A stretch of 64,000 bases of DNA. It comes from Glossina fuscipes (Eukaryota > Arthropoda > Insecta > Diptera > Glossinidae). The position numbers and the translations under genes were made by a program. Under the pieces are notes generated by a model. It ran no database searches, was not told where the DNA came from, and saw nothing but the letters and a program-made list of their open reading frames with translations. The DNA is taken from contig NW_023998630.1 of assembly GCF_014805625.2 (NCBI RefSeq), forward strand, positions 518,411 to 582,410, in the 5' to 3' direction. The first letter of the stretch is position 1. Each line of letters opens with the position of its first letter. Below, one piece after another: positions 23,851 to 37,650 of this stretch.

Positions 23851-26499
23851 ATTCTGAAGCGGTGCCCTCACGAGTTTTTTTAAAATATGCAAGCCGCTTA
23901 CAGATTGATTATTTCCACTCACAAGCGTCGTCGTAACCGCTTTCAAGCCAATGCTGATTACGAACGGTATTTATCCAAACCAAATCGTTTAACTAACAAG
24001 TTCATTTCTGTGTTTTTCATTGTTTTGAAAATTGTAAACGTAGCAATACTAAAGCAATAAATAATTGTAGCTTGTTGGAATATCATGAAATTATTATGCA
24101 TTTCGTTTGAAGGTTGGTATCCATGGGGTTGGATGGGACTGTCGACAGTGTTGCCACGTATGTGGAAGACCGGAGAGTTGTTGAGAAAAAGATTGTCGTG
24201 TTTGTTCGAAAATTGAGCTTTTTCATTGGAACCTGTTCTAGATGTACAAAACTCAAAATTTTCAAAAACCCCTACGCACATCTTTATCTATAAGAATATA
24301 GAATAACGATTTCATCATATTTGTTTATTTGCTACTTTTTTATATTGATTAGTAATATATATTTTTTTTATTACCTAAATGTATTTTTTACAACCACCTC
24401 GAGTATTATAACTCAATAATCTTTTCTACCATCGCAAAAGAAATTTTCAATTATCAGGGCTTAAGCGGCAACATGATTGCAGCAATCCAAAACAAGCGTA
24501 TTCTTGACTATTTTTGTGGGATGAAAACAAAGTTAGTAGAATAACAACGCTGTCGGGTTATTAAGCGTATATTTCGTTTAAAAATATATATATATTTTAA
24601 GACAGTAAAGGCACGTAACAACAGGCCAACTTCCGGTAAGCATTTTCTTTTGAGAGGCTCTCCCGCCGTTGAATGCAACAAAAAAGAAAAAATTTGTTTA
24701 ATAACCATGCGATAAATATAGACGGGGGATTTTAGAAATATTGAGATTTGTGTGATTGGCGAGTACTTGAGTGAAAAATTTGATTGTTCGCCTAAAGAAA
24801 GATTATGTTACGTTTATGAGTAACAAGTAAATCAACTTATCGAAATTTTTCTTCATATCGTAATAAAAATTGCTACTTTGAAAATATCGAAAAAAAAAAA
24901 TTCCAGACGTTTTTTGTAGAAATAACTGAATGCGCTTAAACTTTTGGTATGTGTTGTACAACTTTTTTTCCATTATTTCTTTCATTCTTTGATTATTTAA
25001 TATTCGCCTATTTTGCGAAAATTGTCGTAGACGGAATCGCACTCTCTGCACTTCACATTTTCCGAATTAAGAGAAAAAACGGCAAGAGAATCTATAACTT
25101 GTTAGCCGTATTTGTATTAAAGAAGAAGAACCCGAAGAACTTCATCGCAAGCTTTTAATTGCGTCGGATTAAGATCTAAAGTATGCGAATCGCTCTCAAG
25201 TTCATATCCACAGTAACTTAATTTTTTTAAGAGCACTTTTACATGATTTCGAACTCATTTTAAAAACATCTGGTAGGGAATTACGCAACTTAGGAATCAA
25301 GAGGCACCAGCTAACTTATTATTTCCCAGCAAATTTTTTGTTGAAACAAGAAGTGTTTTTGGATGATTGAGGAAAAGTTGGAAATTTCCAGGTCCTCATT
25401 TATTTCAGGTATTCAATTTTTATCTCTGTATTCCAGAATGATCATAGCATCCACTAAGCTAATAAAAAGATGAAGAAGCTTGAAGAATTTTCAGTAATGT
25501 TACCCATTAAGAGTGATAGATATAGTCATAGACAATACTATTTAGATTCCTAGGGCTATGTCAATTACATTTTTGCTATAACGCTGCATGCAATGGCAAA
25601 TGGGTCGTCGCTGAGTATAAATTTTCTCTGGTTTATTTTCTATTTATTTTCTATTTTTCGGTATGTTTATTTGTTTATTATCGGTATTTATTTCTCTTTT
25701 AGATACATTTTCTCTGATGTGTTGGTCATCTATTAAATAACTTTTAAGTAAAAAAAAAGAAGAAAAATAAAATCAAAGTTTTTACTTGTTTGATATTTCA
25801 GTGCGTGGTAACATGTGTATAAGAACAACTATACTTGTGGATGTGTACCCTGGTGGCAACATAAATTTTTAACTTGACTTCTACAACGCAAAATTGTTTC
25901 ATTCTTGTTCTTAGTCTTGGCCAGCAACGAAAAAGAAAAAGTTTTTTAAATGTTACAAAATTTATTTATGAAAAATAATTTTTACTTTCGTAAATATCTA
26001 AACAAAAAAGGTAATTAATGGGTTTTAATAAACAAAAAGTAAAAGTAATAAATTTTCCAGCTCACACACTTAAAAATAAATGGTTATGTGGTATATAAGT
26101 AGTTGGTAAAGCATTGCCATATGCAAATGCACGTGCCCAGCAAAGGCGAATGGAGTGCAACTGAGAAGCTGACCGTTCATTGCGTTATCGACATTAACAT
26201 TTAAAATGCATCGGAATCATTGAATACTTGCTACTAATTAATTCACTTTGTTTAGTCATTCAAGCACACAGTAACGGTTATGGGAGAAAATGTTGACTAA
26301 ATCTATAGTTAGTTTTGCAAAAGTAAGTTCATAACCGCTCTTATTGAGTTTATTTACCAGTGCGCCCACTATGTAAAATTTCATATTCTATTTCAAATTG
26401 GATTTTTCGTAGAATTTTAAACACTTTTTTGTATTCTTTGCAATATGTAACGTGATAGGTAATAAGTATACGCTTACCTTTTTTAGTGAAACGGTAGTT

Positions 26500-26506
<7 letters not shown>

Positions 26507-26530
<24 letters not shown>
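26507..26530. repeat. Poly(A) tract, 24 nt
   Basis: Uninterrupted run of A. It could be a retroposon tail, but no element is recognised upstream. Confidence 0.9.
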
Positions 26531-29500
26531 TATTTTATGTTTAAAGTATTGACCTTCGCTAATATGTTATAATTTGGTTGTTAACGGCCAGTGCTCTAAT
26601 TCTAACATATTGAGAAAGAACACAGTGACATATTGCGCACTTTTTTCGAATCAATTGTACAGGTTGTCTTCAGCAGCACTCCGGAGCGTTAGTTTTGTTC
26701 AGTTGGAATGCTACATCGGTCAATAATTCCAAGACCTAAGCGAAAAAAAAGTTTTTGCTTCTGTCGAATTCGACTTTATTTACTAATATGCTACCTTTGA
26801 ATGCTCCATTAGCAAATTAGTCCACGACGAGCTTTGTCATCACTTAATCCGAATTATGAAAAGGTTTATTTCCTAAAGATCGGAACTTGATCTAAAGAAT
26901 GTGGACTTCAGTTCAGGCAAATTTGTAACAACCAATTTGTTTGCAACAATTTAATTACGCCTTGGTTATGGCACAATTCAGTGCTTAGAAGGTTATGCTT
27001 CCGGCAAATGGAGTGTTTTTGGAACTTGAGTTATTGGATTTGTAAAAAAATGTGTGCCTTTTTCTAAGAGGAAATGTAAATAGTACAACGGGGTGCTGAA
27101 TACATATCTTCTTTTCGAAGCTACCCTTAAGCTATGCCGAACTGCATAAATTATCACACAACATAGTTTTTCGGAGCTTTGAACAGGTGTAGTTCCTGAT
27201 CAAAAAGTCATTTTACTACCCAGAAAAGTGCTATTAAACTCTTCCCACCGGCGAACAGTTGATCTGTTACAACATTGCAAGTCTAGGCAATAAAGCTTAT
27301 CAGCACAGACAATAAAGCTTGTTGACCTCATTTGGGTGCATCAGCTAGGCGTGGTATATTATGTTCTGTTCCAGTCAAATGCAACCGTCAATTGCGACAA
27401 CTACCAATAACAACTGTTCCAAATGGCACATAAAGCGAGAGCAATATCGGGAATATTGGAGATGTTCGCTCAGAAAACAAAACTCGCTTAGGAATTGTTT
27501 GTAGTTCTAATCTGGACTGTTCTATCCGCCCGGCTGTAACCAGCAAGCATAGCTTCTTCCGATTAACAAGGTCAACAATCTGTAACTTATTGCTTTTTCG
27601 AATGAACCTTTCATTCTTTTGACGACATCCAGTAAGGGTCCTTTAGACCGCTTTCAAAGACAAGAGTTTCCTCAGAGAGGGAATGCGTCAGTTGCATGAA
27701 AGACAGGCGAAAGTTGCCGTTGCAAATGGGACGAGCAGATTTTGAACAAATCACTCTTTCATGGACCGTGTGGAATCGCATTCACATATCAAATAAAATC
27801 CAAAATAGTGTATTGAGCACGTTTTAATGGCATAAATTACATTATTGCACAAAACTTGAGAGTATTACTTCCGTACGAAGCTGTCCCAGTTTTATTTAGC
27901 AGCCTCTTTTACTAATTATACTCCTTCCAGAAAGGCGAAAACTATTTTTTTACAGTTTTGCAATGTTACGTGAATCTATTATCTTGGCTGACTTATGGAC
28001 GAGAGTTTCTTCTTCGTCTGTCAAGTATTGCAGTCGTGTAATAGTCTTACTTACTCGTTTTTCCTTTCACAATCCCTTTTTCATTGAACAACAAAGTCGG
28101 CGCAAGATTGCGGTGCCGAGCTTTGCTTGAAATGGAACTTTGGTTACTGATTATTGAACGTAAGACTTTACTACGTTTTGTAGAAAATAATTAAGGTATT
28201 CCATTTTAGTTTACAAGTTTTTATTACTCCATTCGGATCTTTTTCTTTTTTTGAAAGTATTAGAACGAACTTACCTTGTGCCACACTGCGTAATTTTTAA
28301 GAATATAACGAGAGGACGAATCTTTAACACTGCTCTTCTAGAGTCAATATATAAAATTATTTTATTATATATTTTGTTAATCGTAGGCGTGTCAGCCAGA
28401 TGGTGAACTCTGTTTTACAATGACCTTTTAGATGATGCTTAGAAATGACTTATCAAGTTTTGGTGCATAATTATTATTATAAGCCATAAGACAAAGGTTT
28501 TTGTGTTTGTCATGTGAATAGGTCTTGGCAAATCACGTCCCTCTTTTACAATAAAGATTAGATTGCTACCTGGAAACATGCGGCATCTAAAAGACAGATT
28601 AGTATTAACCCTTTGCTTTCCATTCCGCCGCAGTGGCGCCATTCAAGAGAAGTTGTAGAGATCGCCGCTTAGGTGATCGCGAAAAAACTTTCTGCAATGA
28701 GTAAGCAGAAAATAAAAAATCTGATTATTTGTCGTTGATATTTTAACATCACTTCAGAAAACGTGGATTCTTGTTCTTGGTGTCCTATCAGAAAAAACTA
28801 TAGATCGGAAGAAATTCTATGGATTGCAAGTTGCAGTGTTACTTGTCATATCCGTGTTCCTAGGAGTATTCGGCGTTTCTGGGAGCGTTCCATGAACACA
28901 CTGAAAGATGGCCGGATGAAGAATGAAACCGGAATGTAACCTTGGCCACCCATGCTCATGCTACTCGTATATTTGGGGCTTGGGTGAAAGAAATTCGTTT
29001 TAAACTCATCTTCTAGTATTGATTAAAAGCATTCCGTTGCACAAATCCCTCATTGAAGCTTCGGCTTTCTTAAGCTATGTTTGTATATCGTTGTGTTTAC
29101 GTAGAAAGCATTTGTACCATTAAAATTTTGTCAACATTCGCTGCAATGTAAGTAGATTTGCAACTTTTTTCATGCGTTCCTCTCCTCTCTCGGTTTTTTT
29201 CCTTCTTGATTTTATAGCAAATGTTCACATGTCATCACGTAAACAAAAAAAAAAAAAAACTCAAAAAGAAGTAAAAAATAGAAGAAAAAAAATGTAACTT
29301 TAACATTTTCAATGTTTCTGTCGGTGTTCGTTTTAGTTTATCGTCACCCGTTTCGCGACTCTAATTTCCTTTTAGCATTTTTTTTTTTCAACGTCATTAT
29401 GTGCGTTATGCAGACAAACGAAGAGGTTATGCAAGAGTTCTAGCATAGCATGCATTTGGGGCATTAACTTTTCAACTGCTTGCATTTATCTTCATCGCGT

Positions 29501-30110
29501 TGATGTGTTTGCGACGTCGCTTTTGTCGCAAAAGAAGGATTTTTGCGCTGTTAAAGTTTTACGGTGTGGAAAGCAAGAAATTCTTACTCTACAATCCCCT
29601 GCTGCTGTCTAGTCCTCTATCCTTCTTTCTCTTTCAATGTTTTCTATTACGCTGTCTTTTATTATTGTCGCTGAACTTGTGCACAATGAGCACAATGGCT
29701 ACAATTCTTTTTTGTCTACTCTTCTCTCGCTTACTTGGTTATGTCTGTTTCAGAGTAAAATTGAGTGACAATTAAATTAAAATTTTTCGGGTTTATTTTG
29801 CTTTCACATACTTGCAGTGGTAGTTTTGTTGTTGTTAATGTTGTTAAATTTATTATAATATCTAATCACACAACGAAAAAAGTGCAAAAAGTTTCAACTG
29901 AAGAAAATTTTTGATTTTGTGCGTTAATAAAAAAAGAAATTCAATGTTTTAAAAGATAAAAAAACACAGTTACGTTTCATAAGCAGAAAACCGAACAAAA
30001 TTGTAAGTTGAGTAAATGAACTTTGTTCTAAATTTAATTTCTTTAATTTTTCTAAACATTTGCTTTCTTCAAGCAGATAATTTATGTTGCAAATATGTTG
30101 GTTGAAATGG

Positions 30111-30155
30111 TGTGCGTGTGTGCATGCGCGCGCGCATGTGTTTGTGTGTGTGCAC
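30111..30155. repeat. Alternating purine-pyrimidine tract (TG/CG/CA)
   Basis: About 45 bp of almost perfect alternation, with a (GC)n core flanked by TG and GT repeats. Such DNA readily forms left-handed Z-DNA. Confidence 0.85.
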
Positions 30156-31197
30156 TGCGTCAATATATTAGTAACATTCTTTGTATGTCGATGGCAATGG
30201 AGCTGCAACAAGTCTTGAAGATAAACGAATGCCAGTACGTTTTAATCTCACCTGCACATGATAATGATTCAAATCAACAACCCCAGGCCTACAAAAGACA
30301 CGGTTTCAAATCACATTAGCCACTACATGAAAACAAAAGAGAATAGAGCACACTTAATCATAGGTATATATTGTATACATATATATGTATATGTATCTAA
30401 ATATGTATAACGTATGCATACATAAAGATACCTTTGACTAGCAGAACCAACATTTAACTAGAAGCTTATTTCTTGCAAAATACACACAGACGTTAAAATC
30501 ATCACAATGCAAACAAAATGAGTGAGTGGTTGATTGTTATTATTCGAAGCACCTCATATACGCATGCACATATATCCAGTTGTCCACACTGAAACTATTG
30601 CCCTGTATGTGCATGCGGTTTCTGCGGCTTCATCCACCGCAAACATTGTTTGACTACTGATAATAGGATTAAATATTCATTCTTTCGAATATTTATGCTT
30701 TGTTTTTGGTGAAAATTAAATATTAAAAATAGAATAAAAACAAATCCACAATTTCACATTCAGCAGTCACATTGCGTTTTTTAATATAACCTTTTTAATT
30801 GCATAGATTTTTGATAAATTTGAAAATGTTTAAATCAAAAATAATACATGATAACACTCTGACGTCGCAGAAAGTGTCTAGAATAAACCTACAGAACTAA
30901 TTAGAGTTTGATGGTTTTTTTATTTGCAACTCTCACGACTGAGCACGTGGTTGATTTTGGGTATTAGTAGTTGCGTGAAGCATTATGCTGAACCAATTTT
31001 GTATTTTTATATACAAGTTTTTGAAATTGTTTATTGCAGCTAACATGATAGGAATATAAATAATTTCTGCAGATTTTTTCTTATAATGCCAATTTACTTA
31101 GAGAATACTTTTTACTGTGCTTAATAATCGAAATATGCAGCATTACTGGCTATGATACTTTACCTCTTATCGGGTAGTTTGCGTATGGACACGCGTT

Positions 31198-31275
31198 GTA
31201 AGCCTCGTGGTTTCGTGGCCAGACAGATTGAGAGGTATGTAGCTTATTAGCTTTGGGTGCGAATTTGAGCTTTTA
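31198..31275 (+). repeat. Weak tRNA-like block
   Basis: TCGTGGCCAGACAG at about 31213 and GGGTGCGAATTTGAG at about 31255 resemble A and B boxes about 40 bp apart. There is no cloverleaf and no clear SINE tail. It may be an old relative of the candidate at 0.84 kb or chance. Confidence 0.22.
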
Positions 31276-31793
31276 CGTTAATAATTTAAATTTTAGGTGT
31301 ATAAAGAAAGAATTTTGATCCCCTTCGCATAATTTTATGAAAAACAAAGGCGGAAAATAAAAATTAAACCAGCAAAACATTTATATATATTTGATCAAAA
31401 TTACCAATGAATTTATTTTTCATACTTATCTCCTTCGAAAATAGCCCCCTATGATGGCCATAAAGGTTTTTAGATAAACACTGAAGAAAAAGGGAAACAG
31501 TATTTGCATACATTCAACTTGAAAATGATGGGGAATGGGCAACATTCACCGTTTGTTCTATTGCAATTTCGAAATTTTTGTTCGAGAATCCAACGTCACA
31601 GCAAATTTATTTATCACACCATTATGTCGTATCAATTTACCACCATTAAAGAGAACAAGCTTTATTGCCATATCAAGGATTATTTAATGTAAGATTATTT
31701 ATATGGGGAGGAGAGACCAAGACACAAACCTTCAAATTTTTAACGATCATTTAATAAGTCAAATTATTACTTTTGTTGGGTTGTTATCGGAAA
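31276..31793. other. Non-coding DNA, nothing recognised
   Basis: A plus frame at 31504-31692 (62 codons) has no known motif. Confidence 0.5.
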
Positions 31794-32236
31794 ATATTGT
31801 TATAAAAATCACTTTTGTAAGATACAGTTCGCATCACTGGATCGTGGATGTTTTGTTCAATAGAAATACACTTCAAAGTTCTTTTATTTACAATTACATT
31901 CCTTAACGGTAGGATTATTTATTTACAATTATATTCCTTAAATGTACGATTATTTACAATTTACTTTTGGGAATACTCTCAACTACTCAACTTAAGTATT
32001 CTTTTTCCACTAATTCTCCCTTCCTCAAATATTCGGTTTCTGTACATTTTTACGATCATATTACTAGTACCAAATATTATACCATGATTTTTAATTCGTT
32101 AACCTGTTTTTCTGGTATTCGTTTTCCTTGGCCGGCAGCTGCATGACGCGCTCCGAATGTGGCATTGGTTTTTCCCTCTTTAGGGATTTTGTTATTTAGC
32201 TGTAATGAACAGGATTTGGGATTTCCGTTAGAATAT
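31794..32236 (-). mobile_element. Complete solo Gypsy-family LTR, copy B, with ATAT duplication
   Basis: The LTR spans 31798-32232 and is flanked on both sides by ATAT (31794-31797 and 32233-32236), a 4-bp target duplication. Plus-strand landmarks are TGTTATAAAAATCACTTTTG at the start, CACTGGATCGTGGATGTTTT, the GGCCGGCAGCTGCATGACG block near 32131-32150, and AATGAACAGGATTTGGGATT near the end. The corresponding blocks occur in the LTR at 54959-55362 in the opposite orientation. The terminal dinucleotide has decayed from the expected CA to GA. A roughly 34-bp AATAATC...TTGTAAAT unit is present twice (31883-31950 region), unlike copies A and C. Confidence 0.88.
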
Positions 32237-33125
32237 TATAAGTGAAAATGTTTTTATATAATGACCTTATCTTCTAAATTTTGGTATATATTAAACCTCG
32301 AACTTTCATGCACCTATGTTCATGCAATTAGTGCAAAAAGATGCTCTAAAAGGACAATACGGTTGAGTATGTGCTATTATAACGGTGACGTAAAGCATTC
32401 TTACGCTAGTTCACAATTTAGTTGTATCCAGTGCAAGGCTTACCTCTTGTCTTTGGCGGAACTTGTGTGTTAATCTAATGTTTTCTTTATCTGATATATG
32501 TGGTTGCACGATAACAATTTCACGTTACCCGCATAATTAAAATATTTCTTATCGGAAAAGATAACAAAAACCTTCAACTTTCTCATTGCTAATCGAAAAA
32601 TGCCTTTATGACAAATTTTAATGTTTATCTCTCTTAAGAAAACTAACTGATAATAAAGTTTTGTATATGAATATCTGCATCGAATGCAGAATATAATAAA
32701 TGAAATGTCTCAAAGTCCTACAAACGCATAAGTGATTATAATTTAATAAATATTAAGTATACGCACTGAGAATAACTGAGAAGATAAAGAGAATATATTT
32801 GACGAAAAGATAAGATATAAAGCGTATATGAAAAGCAAACGTTTTCACAAATTTCATAGTATGAATGCTCAATCATCACACAAATATAATTTTGAAAACT
32901 TTTTATGTATGTATCGACCCCTTATAGACTACTAATATTATTAAATGTATATTACATTTATACAGGATATACGATATTTTATAGCAAATTAATATGCTTA
33001 AGTTTGATTGTGTCAGCATGTTTGTGCGGATATACTAAAGGATAAAAAGCACACTCCTATACTGTTATTGTCAATACATTTATCGTATATATTGATTTTA
33101 AAGTTGGCAGCTATGTTGTCAAATC

Positions 33126-33190
33126 ATCATCGTAATCGTTATCATTATTATTATCATCATCATCATCATAAACATCGGCATCATCGACAT
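33126..33190. repeat. Imperfect (ATC)n/(ATT)n microsatellite
   Basis: Runs of ATC with ATT interruptions. In one frame it gives a spurious histidine-rich peptide. Confidence 0.85.
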
Positions 33191-34544
33191 GGTCATTTAG
33201 GTTGCACAAAATGTGTACACAAACAGTTTATATGTATTTGATATGTTGTTGGAAAATATTACAAACTGTATGTGTATGCATGCACATTCAGGGCCTTAAG
33301 GCTCTTCAACTACAATAAAGAGGCAAAGTTGTTGATGGAGTCGAAAGTACATAGCAGTCATATATGTTTTGCTGCTGCGGTAACTGCTTATGTCATGTGG
33401 ACAGTTTGCTGACTCAATCGTTTGAAAAATGTTATGTGTTGCCCAAAGCATTGTGCAGTAAAACGTCAATATCTTGTTTAAACTTACAACCAGGCAAACT
33501 GGGGTCGATTCAATGAAATATCAAATCAAACTATATCTAGAGTATAAGATAACCACCTGCCACTTGAATGGAATGCATTTATGAATTTATTTTACATGCC
33601 GTAGTGTATTCACTTACACAGTACGACAGCAACCACAAGCGGAAGGGCAAAAGGAAGATAGGTATTGGTAGTGAATTAGTTTCAAATTATACTTGCAAGC
33701 TTTTCTTTGTAACCCTTCTTTAAGTTATTTATTTAGGGCAGAACAGAAAATTTTCATTTTTTTCGCTGTTCCTTTACGTCTATAAACGAGCAATCGATCC
33801 CCTACTTTATAGTTTAAGTATGTTTAATTTGTGGGTTTCATTCTGTATTGCAAACGGTTTTGGTGACGAAGCAAACCGAACTAAGAAGGGAGAATGAGAG
33901 TTTCTTAAGAAAAATCACTCAATATATATGTGTGCTCAGGTGTTGTAACACCGCAAAGTTTACTTACAGCATTTTATATATTTTTCAATGTAAAACTTTT
34001 CTTTATGCCTCTTCTTTTGCGAACCTTATGCTCTTTTAGATTTTTTCCACATATGATATAACAAATTTTCACGTATGCATATGTATTTATAAGTGTTTGC
34101 GTGTTCTTAAGGTTACACATACATCTGTGCCATGAACAAGGCTAAATACATAGTAAAACAAGTACAAGATGCCACGATATACAAGACAGGAAAAGCTAAG
34201 ACCAAATTGAATAATATACATGAGCATGATAGTACACTATTACATATCGCTACATACAATAGAACAACAATAACAGCAACTACTGCTGCAACTATCACAG
34301 CAGAAACGACCGGCAAGTAAAAATATATTTGCATGCATACATGCATGCAGAGGAGAAACAGACAACGTGCTTGCGGTTTATAATGTATGGTATACATACT
34401 GAGGGATATACAGGCACATAATATTATATTTAAACATATTCACAAGCACCAAGATCCGAACACATTTGTATCGATTGTTGTTTGTTAGGCATATGGTCTT
34501 ATAAGTGGTTTTCCAAGTAAAGCCATGCACACACCATCACACAT

Positions 34545-34564
34545 ACACACACACACACACACAC
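34545..34564. repeat. (AC)n microsatellite
   Basis: About ten AC units. Confidence 0.9.
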
Positions 34565-36254
34565 GAACATATAAAGTCTAATACATCATATATGTAAGAC
34601 GTTAACATATTTATAAACAACAAACACTAGATCGACTACATAAAATGTGATCTGTATTAACAGACCATTTACCAATTTCTTTAAACTAATAACAGTTATT
34701 TAAACAATATGGAAGTGAAGAAAACAACTACTGAGCTTATATACGCAGCGTAGCGTATTTTGCATATTTGGCACATCAGATAAATAGAAAAATACTAAAC
34801 ACAACTCCCGTTATCTAATTCAGTATCTAATACTTAACAACTGAATAATTTTGTATTAAGTGTATATGAAACCATAATTATGAAATTTGGCTAAGGCGTT
34901 ATACCCTATGCCGCTTACGATGAGAACAGAACAGAGAGAATGTTGTGCGAACGTAGGCAATACCCAAGAGATTTTGAGAAGGACTAACTAATATCTTATT
35001 ACACGAATCGAATCAGAGTAATTTTGTAAACAGATTTAAGCGTGTCTGCACGACTAACATCTACCTATGGTTTTATACTCAATCTGAAACGCAAATTTTG
35101 AAATATTTCGTTCAAGTTTCCCATCACGATTGCCACCAAGGATGAACCTGATTGAAGTCAATTGAGCATTCCACATACTATTTTCTAGTTTAGAAAATTA
35201 CAACTGGATAACATGGGATCATTTTTTGAACTCATTGTCCTTTCTTCTATATATGAAATTGGGTAATTTGGCATATGTATTTACTGAGCTAAGCTTAGAC
35301 CACATAACCCCATTTTTCGGACTCATCCCCACATAAGGGTTTCCATGAAAAGTTAATATGGTTCAACATCAATATTTGCATATTTCAAGACGAAGATAGG
35401 TGAAGAATTGAAGTAGACAAAAAGATATGTGTTGCTTGATGTCGTACTGCCTTTTATGTAACATTTTACTTTAGAATTCTATTTATTTTAATGAATACTT
35501 ATTATAAAGGGAAAATTTTTTATAAATTGCATAACAAAGTGTTGTTTTAAAATCTGAATTATAAAATAAATAATCTTTAATTGGCTTAAATCAATAAGAA
35601 AACACGACTTTTATTTAAAACTAAAAATTTTTATGAACAGTTACTTAGCTGATTTTAGATGATTTTTTTGAAAACATTTTCTAAAACTGATCCATTATTA
35701 CCATTTCAAGAGTTTCGAAATTTTTCAAATCTTTTGAAAAAATTGAAACGAAATAGGACACAGAAAGTGTTAAGTCATTGGCCTATTGCTAGGATCTATA
35801 ATGGAAGTAATTTAATAGTTCCGTACGTGTTTTTGTCGTTTATTTTTTAGTAGAAAATTTCAAACCAATTTTATAGAACATCAAATAAATCAATTATTTC
35901 ACATTTCAAATATTCTATCTAATGAATATCAAGCCAAATGCCGCGATATTTATTAATGTCAACAGCTTACCTTGTTCGCTATCAGCTGGGGTAAGACTAA
36001 AACATATGTTATTTTCCTACCAGTAAGTAGATCGATAAAGCTTAATTGAATTGGTTCATTTTCGAAATAAAACTAAAAGGGTAAGCAAATAAAAGCTTTT
36101 TTTTAAGATGGTACCCGCCACACCTTTTTCTAGTTTCTCACCAAATTGTGTGTTCAACATTGATGAACGTATATATATTTAATATATATATAGGAATTCT
36201 TAAAATGTATCACAAATATAATAATTCAATACAATAGAATTCCCTCGGATTTTT

Positions 36255-36480
36255 ATATCCTACACCATTCTACACCAACAGTTTTTGAATCGACATAAGC
36301 TTGTCTGGCCGTGATGTACTATTGTTGTTCACCTACAGGTCACATTTTATGCATATTTTTATGAAATTTGGTACACTAATTTATCTATCTATCTATCTTG
36401 GCCTAAGTGCAAACACTATCGAAAATAGTTCGGATCGGACTTCCGATTTTTTCTTTTCAAAAAATTTGTATGAATAAATG
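36255..36480 (+). repeat. Dispersed fly repeat fragment
   Basis: Contains ATGAAATTTGGTACAC and ATCGAAAATAGTTCGGATCGG, phrases typical of abundant non-coding fly repeats that carry a TACACC-type opening. A TATC tetranucleotide tract (36382-36398) lies inside. Probably related to the DINE-like copies at 37-38 kb. The class is uncertain. Confidence 0.4.
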
Positions 36481-36717
36481 TAGGGTGGTGCACAGTATTG
36501 AATAGAAGGCAGTGACCCATTTTAGCGGTTTTACTTTTCTTCTTTCTTTGTGTTATGCCAAATCATTGACTTACTCCAATAAACTATAACCTTTTAATTA
36601 GTTTATAATCTGTGTTATTGGCAAGTGAGGATAAATATATTTGTGAAAAATCGGCTAACTGTTCCAAAACCAAATCGGGTTACTTTGAAATAAAAATTTC
36701 ATAAATTAATGTCTAGA

Positions 36718-37210
36718 ATAAAAAAAGCCAAGTAAAAACATTCTAGTCGGGCAAGAACTGTCTGTGGATACTTTACACACGATGACCTAATAAATTTCTT
36801 CACTTATTATCGTGATAATATACCACGAAATATACCTTATCTTCATGTTATTATTTTTTATTCTCATTCAACAATTTTTGTCATAAAGTAATAAAAATTA
36901 AGCTTTGTTGCTATATAAATGCTCACTTATTGGATTCCTTATACAGTATGGGATCGAAAAAATACACCTACGTGGTCCAAATGCCCTAATGTTAATTTCT
37001 ATATTAAACTAGAAATTATACTTTTCGTCCTCTAAACACTTACTTCATGAAAGTCTTTTTATATGAGTTAGAATTCACAAATTGGGCTTATTAGACAAAA
37101 ATGTAATTTTTATGTCAAATACCTACTATGAATTCATTTTTATCGTAAACTATTAGACTATTGAGTTTTTTCCCACTTAAAGTCTTAGTTTTCTTTTAAA
37201 TTCTTCCACT
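36718..37210 (+). repeat. Dispersed repeat, copy 2 (partner at 11.2 kb)
   Basis: It opens AAAAAAGCCAAGTAAAAAC and CTAGTCGGGCAAGAAC, parallel to the start of the 11158 repeat. Similarity is patchy downstream. No coding potential. Confidence 0.4.
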
Positions 37211-37319
37211 TTAATTTAGTATGCCAAAAAACTGTCTGTGTCGAGAAATTTTGAATATTATACTTTTTTTTTAATAGAGGCATTTTCAAAATATAGCTTT
37301 GCAAGGGGAAAAGTTGAGC

Positions 37320-37650
37320 TAGCCGATCAATTCCATTTTTACGCCAAACCACGTCAGTGCATTAAATTTCGCCAAAATATATCGAAAATTGCGACTTTTG
37401 GGTTGAACAAAAATTAGATGGGCAGACATAAGACGAAAAGGGAAACAGACAGGCGGACATATAGGCAGAGAGACAAACAAGCTAAGATCGATTCAAAAAA
37501 TGATATATATATGTATAACAAAAGATGGGCCAATTTGGCAGAGAGAGAAGCTAAAATTGATTCAAAAAATGACCCTGAAACTGCCTGTATAACAAAAGTC
37601 GGGTCTTTCGTAAGTTCTTTTGAGGGTTGCACGCATCCGCGAGTTTAATA
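37320..37650 (-). repeat. DINE-1/mini-me-like repeat with internal 69-bp duplication
   Basis: The reverse strand has the family core: a TATATAT stretch, then GAATCGATCTTAGC, then a pyrimidine tract with GTCCGCCTGTCTG. Inside it, a unit beginning AAGCTAAGATCGATTCAAAA at 37479 recurs, slightly changed, at 37548, giving an imperfect tandem duplication with a 69-bp period. The short open frames on both strands here are by-products of the repeat. Confidence 0.6.

Larger units (their letters stand above)
23851..31197. other. Long stretch with no recognised gene
   Basis: AT-rich DNA with a homopolymer of 24 A at 26507-26530 and TG/GC repeats at 30.1 kb. The minus-strand frame 23958-24281 (107 codons) and the plus frame 29500-29775 (91 codons, leucine-rich) carry no motif. 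The 26.6-28.2 kb part is slightly richer in G+C, but I could not find protein similarity in it. Confidence 0.5.
32237..36250. other. Non-coding DNA with microsatellites
   Basis: Contains an imperfect ATC/ATT trinucleotide region near 33126-33190 and an AC tract near 34545-34564. No gene motif. Confidence 0.5.

Noticed and set aside
33008..33241. Open frame encoding a histidine-rich peptide
   Set aside because: The histidines come from an ATC microsatellite. There is no other coding evidence.
34113..34397. Minus-strand frame encoding a valine/alanine-rich hydrophobic peptide
   Set aside because: Produced by AAC/AGC/ACT-type repeats on the plus strand. It looks like a membrane protein only by composition.
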